Assembly: GCA_022712235.1 (NCBI GenBank)
Contig: JALAGW010000313.1
Span: forward strand, 1-5,337
Length of the DNA: 5,337 nucleotides
Direction of reading: 5' to 3'
Source: Brevundimonas sp.
Lineage (GTDB): Bacteria > Pseudomonadota > Alphaproteobacteria > Caulobacterales > Caulobacteraceae
Shown here piece after piece: positions 1 to 5,337 of the stretch. Below the pieces are notes generated by a model that was not told the DNA's origin, did no database searches, and worked only from the letters and a program-made list of their open reading frames with translations. Every line of letters starts with the position of its first letter. Within the stretch, counting starts at the first letter, position 1. The position numbers and the translations under genes were made by a program.

Positions 1-158
1 ACGCGGTGATCTTCTTTTCCTCCCTCCTGGTGGGTTGGGGTACCAGTCTGTGTTTGGGGGGGCGGCGCAGAGATCAGCCGTCGAGACGCCCCTCCGTCTC
101 GTCCGCTACGCGTCCGATCCACCTCCCCATTCGCTTCGCGAACAGGGAGGAAAAATTA
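1..158. other. Intergenic region left of the DUF4287 gene
   Basis: I find no credible gene here. The right half (82-150) is a palindromic repeat listed separately. The left part has a weak inverted repeat (CTGGT at 27-31 against ACCAG at 42-46). On the minus strand it has a purine-rich tract, AGGAGGGAGGA (28 down to 18), that resembles a ribosome binding site for a leftward gene starting beyond the left edge. However, no ATG, GTG or TTG follows within the 17 bases that remain, so that reading is weak. Reading frames across this stretch overlap the repeat and look random. Confidence 0.6.
82..150. repeat. REP-like intergenic palindromic element (two hairpins)
   Basis: Two inverted repeats sit side by side. 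The first is CGAGACG (82-88) against CGTCTCG (95-101), a perfect 7-bp stem with a 6-nt loop. The second is CCTCCC (122-127) against GGGAGG (145-150), enclosing TTCGC (130-134) and GCGAA (138-142) around a TTC loop, with a CA/CA internal loop. The general form (CCCCTCCGTCTC, spacer, CCTCCCC, hairpin, GGGAGG) resembles a dispersed intergenic element that I recall from Caulobacter and Brevundimonas genomes. That family link is from memory and untested. It begins 9 bp past the stop codon of the leftward gene and may mark its 3' end, but the U-run (minus strand, 155-151) precedes the stem, so it is not a canonical intrinsic terminator. Confidence 0.6.
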
Positions 159-734
159 TCAGCCGTTGTCGGCCGCCTGTGCGAACAGGCGGCTGATTTC
201 CGCGTCCACCCGATCGGCGGCGTCCAGTTCGACCGTCGCCGACAGCCGCTCGGACCAGCTTTCACGCCGCGCCAAAGGCGACAGGCGCGGCGAAACCTCA
301 GGTGCCAGCTTCAACCCCAGCAGGGCCCAACCGCCTTTCAGCGGACGCATGGCCGCGAACTGAACGCTACGTGAGAAGGATGTATAGCCCTTGCGCTGCC
401 CCGAGATGACGCCTTCGACGCCGCCCGCGATGCGCTCGACCATCTCCAGGATCGCCAACGAAGCCGCATCCTTCCACAGCGCCGCGCGCAGGGCTTCGGG
501 CTCGTCCCAGCCGGGACCGTCGGCGGGACGACAGCCGTCCAGAATCTGCGCCGCGTGGTTCTGCCCCACCCCATGCTCGGCCTTCAGCCAGGCCGCCTGG
601 GCGCGCGGCGCGGTCTCGGGACAGGTCTTCATGATGGCGACCCAGTCGGCCAGAGGCTTGCCGGTGTTCTTCTCCAGATTGGCCTGAACCGTGGCGAACC
701 ACAGATTCTGCCGCGCGGTCAGCACTGCGGTCAT
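159..734 (-). CDS. DUF4287/DUF5655 domain-containing protein
   Basis: A 191-residue soluble protein with no signal peptide or membrane segment. Residues about 13-65 resemble DUF4287: a short helix with NTGKPLADW (23-31), then AQAAWLKAEHGVGQNHAAQ (45-63), where the W-L-K-x-E-H-G core is typical. Residues about 85-190 resemble DUF5655, with GYTSFSRSVQFAAMRP (116-131) and a strand like LLGLKL (138-143), followed by a W-S-E-R-L segment (160-164). Proteins with this pair are small, widespread and without an established function; I do not infer one. The ATG at 734 is preceded by GGAGG (744-740, minus strand) with a 5-nt spacer, which supports the start. The stop is doubled (TGA then TAA in frame, 161-156). 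The gene is read in the same direction as clpA but is separated from it by a strong terminator, so it is probably its own unit. Confidence 0.85.
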   Translation of the reverse strand: MTAVLTARQNLWFATVQANLEKNTGKPLADWVAIMKTCPETAPRAQAAWLKAEHGVGQNHAAQILDGCRPADGPGWDEPEALRAALWKDAASLAILEMVERIAGGVEGVISGQRKGYTSFSRSVQFAAMRPLKGGWALLGLKLAPEVSPRLSPLARRESWSERLSATVELDAADRVDAEISRLFAQAADNG

Positions 735-736
735 GT

Positions 737-749
737 GCCCCTCCGTCTC
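737..749 (-). promoter_or_regulatory. Ribosome binding site inside a repeat-derived 13-mer
   Basis: The minus strand reads GAGACGGAGGGGC, with GGAGG 5 nt before the ATG at 734. The identical 13-mer (plus strand GCCCCTCCGTCTC) also occurs at 88-100 in the palindromic element beyond the gene's other end, so the gene is flanked by two copies in the same orientation. Whether the upstream copy is a repeat remnant or a coincidence cannot be settled from one locus. Confidence 0.5.
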
Positions 750-775
750 AGCCCGACCATGCCGCGCCAGCCGAC

Positions 776-810
776 AAAGAAAAAGGCCCGGGCGTTTCCA
801 CCCGGGCCTT
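776..810 (-). terminator. Intrinsic terminator of clpA
   Basis: On the minus strand AAGGCCCGGG (810-801) pairs with CCCGGGCCTT (792-783). The stem can extend by a U-G and a G-C pair, closing a GAAA tetraloop, and is followed by TTTTTCTTT. It begins 21 bp after the clpA stop codon. The plus strand has no U-run after the stem, so it acts leftward only. It separates clpSA from the DUF4287 gene. Confidence 0.92.
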
Positions 811-831
811 CGACCTTAAACCTGAACGAAA

Positions 832-3132
832 TCAGGCTGTTTCTTCTTCCTCTTCCTTCACCGCCGCGCCCTTGGCCGGGGTGATGGCGAAGGCGATCTT
901 GCCGTCCTTCAGCTCGACCTTGACGTGTCCGCCGCGGGTCAGACGGCCGAACAGAATGTCATCGGCCAGCGGCTTCTTGATGTGCTCCTGAATGACGCGG
1001 GCCAGGGGCCGTGCGCCGTACAGTTCGTCGAAGCCATTCTTGGCCAGCCAGTCGGTCGCCTCGTCGGTCAGTTCGATGGTGATGTTGCGGTCCGCCAGTT
1101 GGGCGTCCAATTGCATCATGAACTTGCCGACCACCGAACGGATCGTCTCGGCGCCCAGCGGCTTGAATGCCACGATGGCGTCCAGACGGTTGCGGAACTC
1201 CGGCGCGAACAGGCGCTGGATGGCCTTGTCGTCCTCGCCCTCGACCTTGCCCCGGCCGAAGCCGATGGAGGCGCGGGCGTTGTCGGCGGCCCCGGCGTTG
1301 GTCGTCATGATCAGGATGACGTTCCTGAAATCGACCTTCTTGCCGACCGCGTCGGTCAGGGTCCCGTTATCCATCACCTGCAGCAGGATGTTGTAAACGT
1401 CGGGGTGCGCCTTCTCGATCTCGTCCAGCAGGACCACGGAGTGCGGGTGCTGATCGACGGCGTCGGTCAGCAGGCCGCCCTGGTCATGGCCGACATAGCC
1501 CGGAGGCGCGCCGATCAGGCGGCTGACCGTATGACGCTCCATGTATTCCGACATGTCGAAGCGCTGCATCTCGATGCCCAGGGTGGCGGCGAGTTGCTTG
1601 GCCACCTCGGTCTTGCCGACGCCGGTCGGACCGCTGAACAGGAAGGCGCCGATCGGCTTGTTCGGGTCGCGCAGACCCGCCCGCGCCAGCTTCATCGCCG
1701 CCGAGACCTGATCGATCGCCTGCTCCTGGCCATAGACGACGCGCTTCAGATCGGATTCCAGCTCGCGCAGGGATTCCGTGTCCGACTTGCTGACCGACTT
1801 GGGCGGGATGCGAGCCATCTTGGCGATGACGGCCTCGACCTCCTTCTGGCCGATGACCTTCTTGCGCTTCGATTCCGGCAGCAACATCTGCGACGCCCCC
1901 GCCTCGTCGATCACGTCGATGGCCTTGTCCGGCAGCTTGCGGTCGGTGATGTAGCGCGCTGACAGATCGACCGCCGTGCGGATGGCGGCGTCGGTGAAAC
2001 GCAGCTTGTGGTGGGTCTCATAGGTCGTCTTCAGGCCCTTGAGGATCTTCACCGTATCCTCGATCGTCGGTTCGTTGACGTCGATCTTCTGGAAGCGCCG
2101 CACCAGGGCGCGGTCCTTCTCGAAGTGCTGACGATATTCCTTGTAGGTGGTCGAGCCCATGCAACGCAGGCTGCCGGACGCCAGAGCCGGCTTCAGCAGG
2201 TTGGAGGCGTCCATCGCCCCGCCCGACGTCGCGCCAGCGCCGATCACAGTATGGATCTCGTCGATGAACAGGACCGCGTTCTCGTGCGTCTCCAGTTCCT
2301 TGACGACCTGTTTCAGCCGCTCCTCGAAATCGCCGCGATAGCGGGTGCCGGCCAGCAGCGCCCCCATGTCGAGGCTGTAGATGGTGGCGTCCTTCAGGAC
2401 CTCGGGCACCTCGCCGTTGACGATCTTGCGCGCCAGGCCCTCGGCGATGGCGGTCTTGCCGACACCCGGATCACCGACCAGCAGGGGGTTGTTCTTGGTC
2501 CGGCGGCACAGGATCTGGATCGAGCGCTCGACCTCGGCCTGACGCCCGATCAGGGGGTCGATCTTGCCGTGACGCGCCTTCTCGTTCAGGTCGACGCAAT
2601 AGGCCTCCAGCGCCTCTCCGCCCGATTTGACGGCGGCGGCGTCCTCGGCCTCCTCGGGCGAACCCTTGGCGGGACGGGTTTCGGTCGCGCCCGGCTTCTT
2701 GGCGATGCCGTGGGCGATGAAATTCACCGCGTCATAGCGCGTCATGTCCTGCTCTTGCAGGAAGTAGGCGGCGTGACTTTCGCGTTCAGAGAAGATGGCG
2801 ACCAGGACATTGGCGCCCGTCACCTCTTCGCGGCCCGACGACTGGACATGGATGACGGCGCGCTGGATCACGCGCTGGAAGCCCGCCGTGGGCTTGGCGT
2901 CGTCGCCGTCCGCCGTGGCCAGGGCGGCCAGGTCGTTATCGACATAGAGAGTCAGCGCCGTCTTCAGCGCCCCCAGATCGACGTTGCAGGCCGTCATGAC
3001 CGCCGACGCATCCGTGTCGTCGATCAGGGCCAGAAGCAGGTGCTCAAGCGTGGCGTATTCATGCCGACGCTCGTTCGCATAATGGACCGCGCGATGCAGG
3101 GTCTCTTCGAGAGGACGAGAAAAGGAGGGCAT
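832..3132 (-). CDS. clpA: ATP-dependent Clp protease ATP-binding subunit ClpA
   Basis: ClpA is the cytosolic hexameric AAA+ unfoldase that threads substrates into ClpP. This copy has 766 residues, close to the usual 750-780. The N domain (about 1-145), where ClpS docks, begins MPSFSRPLEE. A variable Ala/Glu-rich linker spans about 146-170. D1 has Walker A GDPGVGKT (220-227), pore loop around GTRYRG (262-267) and Walker B VLFIDE (287-292). D2 has Walker A GPTGVGKT (501-508), pore loop GYVG (545-548), Walker B VVLLDE (566-571), sensor-1 TTN (610-612) and sensor-2 GAR (706-708). IGF (623-625) is the ClpP-docking loop, which marks ClpA rather than ClpB. The tail is acidic. The frame extends 11 codons upstream, but the ATG at 3132 fits the family start and has GAGGAG 5 nt before it. 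That site starts directly after the clpS stop, suggesting coupled translation. All catalytic motifs look intact. Confidence 0.98.
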   Translation of the reverse strand: MPSFSRPLEETLHRAVHYANERRHEYATLEHLLLALIDDTDASAVMTACNVDLGALKTALTLYVDNDLAALATADGDDAKPTAGFQRVIQRAVIHVQSSGREEVTGANVLVAIFSERESHAAYFLQEQDMTRYDAVNFIAHGIAKKPGATETRPAKGSPEEAEDAAAVKSGGEALEAYCVDLNEKARHGKIDPLIGRQAEVERSIQILCRRTKNNPLLVGDPGVGKTAIAEGLARKIVNGEVPEVLKDATIYSLDMGALLAGTRYRGDFEERLKQVVKELETHENAVLFIDEIHTVIGAGATSGGAMDASNLLKPALASGSLRCMGSTTYKEYRQHFEKDRALVRRFQKIDVNEPTIEDTVKILKGLKTTYETHHKLRFTDAAIRTAVDLSARYITDRKLPDKAIDVIDEAGASQMLLPESKRKKVIGQKEVEAVIAKMARIPPKSVSKSDTESLRELESDLKRVVYGQEQAIDQVSAAMKLARAGLRDPNKPIGAFLFSGPTGVGKTEVAKQLAATLGIEMQRFDMSEYMERHTVSRLIGAPPGYVGHDQGGLLTDAVDQHPHSVVLLDEIEKAHPDVYNILLQVMDNGTLTDAVGKKVDFRNVILIMTTNAGAADNARASIGFGRGKVEGEDDKAIQRLFAPEFRNRLDAIVAFKPLGAETIRSVVGKFMMQLDAQLADRNITIELTDEATDWLAKNGFDELYGARPLARVIQEHIKKPLADDILFGRLTRGGHVKVELKDGKIAFAITPAKGAAVKEEEEETA

Positions 3133-3137
3133 GGGTG

Positions 3138-3143
3138 CTCCTC
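3138..3143 (-). promoter_or_regulatory. clpA ribosome binding site in the clpS-clpA gap
   Basis: The minus strand reads GAGGAG immediately after the clpS TGA (3146-3144), then a 5-nt spacer and the clpA ATG. It fixes the clpA start at 3132 rather than at the upstream in-frame ATG, which would lie within the end of clpS. Confidence 0.85.
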
Positions 3144-3377
3144 TCAGTCTTTTTCCATCGTGCATTGCAGAGGGTGCTGGTGACGGCGCGCCGTCTCGAC
3201 CACCTGGGCGACCTTGGTTTCGGCCACTTCGTAGGTGAAGACGCCGCAGACCCCGACGCCATGCTGGTGCACATGCAGCATGATGCGGGTCGCGTCTTCC
3301 CGGCTCTTCTGGAAGAACCGTTCCAGCACGTAGATGACGAACTCCATCGGCGTGTAGTCGTCATTCAGGATCAGCAC
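3144..3377 (-). CDS. clpS: ClpS adaptor of ClpAP; 5' end abnormal or broken
   Basis: ClpS binds N-degron substrates and hands them to the ClpA N domain. The core fold is complete. Numbered from the GTG at 3377, it has NDDYTPM (5-11), which holds the degron-pocket and gatekeeper residues, M33, VHQHG (36-40), VCGV (43-46), EVAETKV (50-56) and HPLQCTMEKD (68-77). It is 77 residues here, against roughly 100-120 in the family. The conserved stretch before the core (T-S-L-Y-R just ahead of V-L-I-L-N-D-D) is also encoded in frame upstream, so GTG 3377 is probably not the true start. It has no ribosome site and would remove the first strand and the N-terminal extension that family studies show is needed to deliver substrates. 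Going further up, no ATG, GTG or TTG occurs before an in-frame TAG (3416-3414). A mutation, a frameshift or a sequence error is likely. The gene lies 11 bp upstream of clpA and is surely co-transcribed with it. Confidence 0.88.
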   Translation of the reverse strand: MLILNDDYTPMEFVIYVLERFFQKSREDATRIMLHVHQHGVGVCGVFTYEVAETKVAQVVETARRHQHPLQCTMEKD

Positions 3378-3413
3378 CCGATAAAGCGAGGTCCGCTGAA
3401 GTTTATGCTTTGT

Positions 3414-3596
3414 CTAGGTGACGCCAGCGGCGCCTGCGACTCCGGCTTGTTCACATGGCCGTCTGGTACGCAGTCGTTGTACGTCTACGTGGAGAGTCGA
3501 TAGCTCAGATAGGTGATGATGGCCTGATTTGTAGGGGCGTCCAGTCACGCGTTGCGTGAACGGCCGACTTGCCGCACCCGGAGCGGCGCCGGACGC
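3414..3596. other. Unassigned stretch upstream of clpS
   Basis: This gap lies between the phasin terminator and the clpS core, and it should hold the clpSA promoter and the 5' end of clpS. No gene is convincing. GC content is about 65% at 3421-3480 but only about 52% at 3481-3540, lower than the neighbouring genes. On the minus strand one frame opens at GTG 3454 and encodes a polar stretch (V-N-K-P-E-S-Q-A-P) like a flexible ClpS N-terminus, but it is out of frame with the core by one base. A short perfect hairpin, TCACGC (3545-3550) with GCGTGA (3554-3559), is present. I could not identify a promoter with confidence. Confidence 0.5.
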
Positions 3597-3626
3597 AAAA
3601 AGGCCCCGGCGTTTCCGCCGGGGCCT
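3597..3626 (-). terminator. Intrinsic terminator of the phasin gene
   Basis: On the minus strand AGGCCCCGGCG (3626-3616) pairs perfectly with CGCCGGGGCCT (3611-3601) around a GAAA tetraloop, and TTTTT ends at 3597. It starts 28 bp after the phasin stop codon. It matches the clpA terminator in loop and in the GGCCC base of the stem. Confidence 0.92.
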
Positions 3627-3654
3627 GATTGTACGCTACTGAAGATCGTCCGGC

Positions 3655-4125
3655 TTAGCGGGCGGCCTGGAAGCTCTCGACGGTCGCGGTGACGCGCTCG
3701 TTGATCGGCTTGAAGCTGTCCTTCACCGAGGCGGTGAAGATCTCGGTCGTCTTGCCGAACTGGGCCAGATAGGCCTCGGCGGCCGACTTGGCCCACGAGG
3801 TCTGCAGTTCGACCAGTTCCTGGACCGAACGGGCCTGGCTGATCGACTGGGCGGCGGCGACGCCGTCTTCCCAGGACTTCTTCGAGAAGGCGATGGCTTC
3901 CTGCGACAGAGCCTCGGCGCCCTTCTGGGCGGCGGCGGCCGACTCGACGACGGCTTCGAGGTTCTTCTTGCCGTGAGCGTTCAGCTCGGTCAGCGAGGCG
4001 ACAGACTTGTCCACGCCTTCGCGGAAGGCCTTGGCGCCGGCGGCTTGAATGGATTCAGCCTGGGCTTTCGCCTTGGCGGTGGTCTGTTCAACGGTCTTCT
4101 TAACAGTCTCGGCGGCGTCGGCCAT
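3655..4125 (-). CDS. Phasin family protein (Phasin_2 type)
   Basis: Phasins coat polyhydroxyalkanoate granules in the cytoplasm and affect their number and size. This protein has 156 residues, is rich in Ala, Lys, Glu and Gln, lacks cysteine and signal peptide, and is predicted by eye to be almost all helix with a coiled-coil look. An Ala/Lys-rich N-terminal region (about 1-35) precedes the family region (about 40-145). The later part has the typical pattern: helix VQELVELQTSWAKSAAEAYL (101-120), then FGKTTEIFTASVKDSFKPI (123-141), where a K-x-x-x-x-F-K-P-type ending is characteristic. The frame runs 24 codons further up, but ATG 4125 has AGGAG 7 nt before it and the extra residues look non-coding. 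No PHA synthase or depolymerase gene is in the window, so binding to PHA is inferred from the family only. It is monocistronic, with its own terminator, and divergent from the carboxypeptidase gene. Confidence 0.9.
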   Translation of the reverse strand: MADAAETVKKTVEQTTAKAKAQAESIQAAGAKAFREGVDKSVASLTELNAHGKKNLEAVVESAAAAQKGAEALSQEAIAFSKKSWEDGVAAAQSISQARSVQELVELQTSWAKSAAEAYLAQFGKTTEIFTASVKDSFKPINERVTATVESFQAAR

Positions 4126-4389
4126 TGGGACTCTCCTGAAGCGATAAAGGGTCTCACGACGAACGGCGTCCATCGCGACAGGGGTCATATGGTGCAAGTG
4201 CGAAATGACTTCAAGTGAAAATTGTGCGACGCAACATATAAACCCCGATCACCTGCCTGTTCAGGCCGTTCACAACTCCGTTGACGGCTTGTTAACCCTC
4301 TCGAAACCGGTGAGTCAGATGTTAGCTTTTGTAAAGCGCGAGGATCAGGGTCGTCTTCGCGCCACAGTGACGAGGCTAGTAGATTGACC
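4126..4389. promoter_or_regulatory. Divergent intergenic region, phasin / D,D-carboxypeptidase
   Basis: This 264-bp non-coding stretch must drive both flanking genes outward. It is more AT-rich than the genes, especially at 4201-4245 and 4290-4335. Notable elements are a possible leftward -10 TATATG (minus, 4240-4235) with TGAACA 17 bp upstream, the symmetric TGC-GAC-GCA at 4225-4233, the inverted repeat GCCTG-TT-CAGGC at 4255-4266, and on the plus strand TTGACGG (4281-4287), which fits the -35 of Caulobacter housekeeping promoters but has no good -10 at normal spacing. All promoter calls are by eye. Confidence 0.5.
4225..4233. promoter_or_regulatory. Candidate PhaR-type operator of the phasin gene
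   Basis: The plus strand reads TGC-GAC-GCA, a TGC-N3-GCA dyad. PhaR repressors of alphaproteobacterial phasin genes are known to bind TGC/GCA-rich dyads. The site lies about 100 bp upstream of the phasin ATG and just downstream of the possible leftward -10 at 4240-4235, where a repressor would cover the start of transcription. A 6-base dyad occurs often by chance, so the support is weak. Confidence 0.25.
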
Positions 4390-5337
4390 ATGAACGCAGC
4401 ATTCCGCCGTCGCTTCCTGGCCGCCCTTGTTCTGGGCGGCGTGGTCCTCACGCCCGCCCTCGGCGCGCCGCCGCCGGTCGCGCAATCCTCGGACAACTCG
4501 CGCTACGCCGCCATCGTGGTCGATGCGGCTTCGGGCGAGGTCTTGTTCTCGCGGTTCGCCGACGCCCGTCGCTACCCCGCCTCGATCACCAAGGTCATGA
4601 CCCTGTATCTGACGTTCGAGGCGCTGGAGTCGGGCAAGATCAAGCTGACCGACAACCTGACCGTTTCGCCACGCGCCGCCTCGCAACCGCCGTCCAAGCT
4701 AGGCCTGGCCGCCGGTCAGTCGATCAGCCTGGATGACGCCATGCGCGCCACGGCGGTTCGCAGCGCCAATGACATGGCCGTGGTCCTGGCCGAACACATC
4801 GCCGGCTCCGAGGCTCAATTTACCGCCCGCATGACAGCCAAGGCCCGCGAGTTGGGCATGGACCACACCCGCTTCACCACCGCCAACGGCCTGCCCGACA
4901 CGCGCCAGGCGACCACCGCCCGCGACCTGTCGATCCTGAGCCGCGCGGTGATGCGCGACTATCCGCAGTACTACCGCTACCTCGGCCTGCACGACTGGTA
5001 CTACAACGGTCGCGACTATCGAAACACCAACGGCTTGCTGGCTACGGGCCGCGGCTATGACGGCATCAAGACCGGTTTCACCAACGCCTCGGGCTATAAC
5101 CTCGCCGCCTCCTCAGTGCGCGACGGCAAGCGGATCATCACCATCGTCATGGGCGGCCGCTCGACCAAGAGCCGCAACGAGCATGTCGCCGAACTGATGG
5201 ACACCGGCTTCGAGATCCAGCGCCGTCGCGGCCAGGGCGAACGCATCCAGGTGGCCCAGGCCTTCTTCGAGCAACGCGGCTACGGCATCAGCGCCGACCC
5301 CAATCCGCCGGTCGAATACGCCTCGGTTTCGGACGAG
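4390..5337 (+). CDS. D-alanyl-D-alanine carboxypeptidase (peptidase S11), 3' truncated by window
   Basis: A penicillin-binding serine D,D-carboxypeptidase of the PBP5/DacA type, which removes the terminal D-Ala from peptidoglycan pentapeptides in the periplasm. The first 316 residues are present and the frame is open at the edge. The start has a signal peptide: FRRRF (5-9), a hydrophobic core (10-24) and a probable cleavage near L-G-A (24-26). The three catalytic motifs are S-I-T-K (65-68, nucleophile S65 and base K68), S-A-N (125-127) and K-T-G (227-229), at normal spacing, so the enzyme looks active. S-A-N replaces the S-G-N of E. coli PBP5. Residues after about 265 lead into an Arg/Gln-rich linker; whether a PBP5-type C-terminal domain, a SPOR domain or only a tail follows is outside the window. 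ATG 4390 gives a proper signal peptide, but the nearest ribosome site, GAGG (4372-4375), is 14 nt away, so translation may be leaderless or weakly initiated. Confidence 0.95.
   Translation, partial: MNAAFRRRFLAALVLGGVVLTPALGAPPPVAQSSDNSRYAAIVVDAASGEVLFSRFADARRYPASITKVMTLYLTFEALESGKIKLTDNLTVSPRAASQPPSKLGLAAGQSISLDDAMRATAVRSANDMAVVLAEHIAGSEAQFTARMTAKARELGMDHTRFTTANGLPDTRQATTARDLSILSRAVMRDYPQYYRYLGLHDWYYNGRDYRNTNGLLATGRGYDGIKTGFTNASGYNLAASSVRDGKRIITIVMGGRSTKSRNEHVAELMDTGFEIQRRRGQGERIQVAQAFFEQRGYGISADPNPPVEYASVSDE

Noticed and set aside
6..374. Plus-strand frame at the left edge with a hydrophobic-looking start
   Set aside because: It runs through the palindromic repeat and antisense to the DUF4287 gene, and its translation is Arg/Pro-rich and looks random.
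3133..3165. Eleven-codon longer clpA start
   Set aside because: The extra residues overlap the end of clpS, lack homology to the conserved ClpA start, and the GAGGAG site points to ATG 3132.
925..3183. Two long plus-strand open frames (925-1962 and 2008-3183) antisense to clpA
   Set aside because: They lie opposite a fully conserved ClpA gene. Their translations are low-complexity, rich in Arg, Gly, Leu, Asp and Gln with no recognisable domain. Such shadow frames are usual in high-GC genes.
3494..3550. tRNA-like TAGCTCAGATAGG motif upstream of clpS
   Set aside because: It resembles a tRNA D-arm box, but no D-stem partner, anticodon arm, T-arm GGTTCGA box or acceptor stem can be formed, so it is not a tRNA gene or a clear tRNA fragment.
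4259..4273. GTTC repeat resembling an alphaproteobacterial LexA/SOS box
   Set aside because: The two GTTC units are separated by 5 bases, not the 7 of the known GTTC-N7-GTTC site, and neither flanking gene is a DNA-damage gene.
4291..4305. Possible CtrA site at GTTAAC
   Set aside because: Only the first TTAA half is present. Seven bases later the sequence is GAAA instead of TTAA, so the site is incomplete.
1..5337. CRISPR arrays, insertion sequences, prophage genes or a defence system
   Set aside because: No spaced direct repeats, transposase motifs, phage genes or defence-type genes are visible. All genes but the DUF4287 gene are recognisable housekeeping or storage genes.

Overview
The window looks like a chromosomal fragment from an alphaproteobacterium of the Caulobacterales, most likely Brevundimonas or a close relative. 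The reasons are the high GC content with strong G/C third-position bias, a ClpS-ClpA pair of clear alphaproteobacterial type, a Phasin_2-type protein, and an intergenic palindromic element of a kind I associate with Caulobacter and Brevundimonas genomes. The genus is an inference from style, not a database match.

Layout, left to right. Positions 1-158 hold no convincing gene. They carry a two-hairpin intergenic repeat (about 82-150) just downstream of a leftward gene (159-734) for a 191-residue DUF4287/DUF5655 protein. A strong leftward terminator (776-810) follows clpA (832-3132, leftward), the AAA+ unfoldase of the ClpAP protease. Its adaptor gene clpS (core 3144-3377, leftward) lies 11 bp upstream, giving the usual clpS-clpA order with clpA's ribosome site in the gap. 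The 5' end of clpS is abnormal: conserved codons continue upstream of the only possible start codon and then meet an in-frame TAG. About 180 bp of unassigned sequence lies behind it. A second leftward terminator (3597-3626) closes a phasin gene (3655-4125, leftward). A 264-bp divergent promoter region (4126-4389) separates the phasin from a rightward, 3'-truncated D-alanyl-D-alanine carboxypeptidase gene (4390 to the window end).

Functionally, ClpS and ClpA work together: ClpS delivers N-degron substrates to ClpA, which unfolds them into ClpP, encoded elsewhere. The phasin (storage-granule surface) and the carboxypeptidase (periplasmic peptidoglycan trimming) are independent units with their own signals. 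Most of the window is ordinary housekeeping sequence. I see no new multi-gene system. The item most worth checking is the 5' end of clpS.
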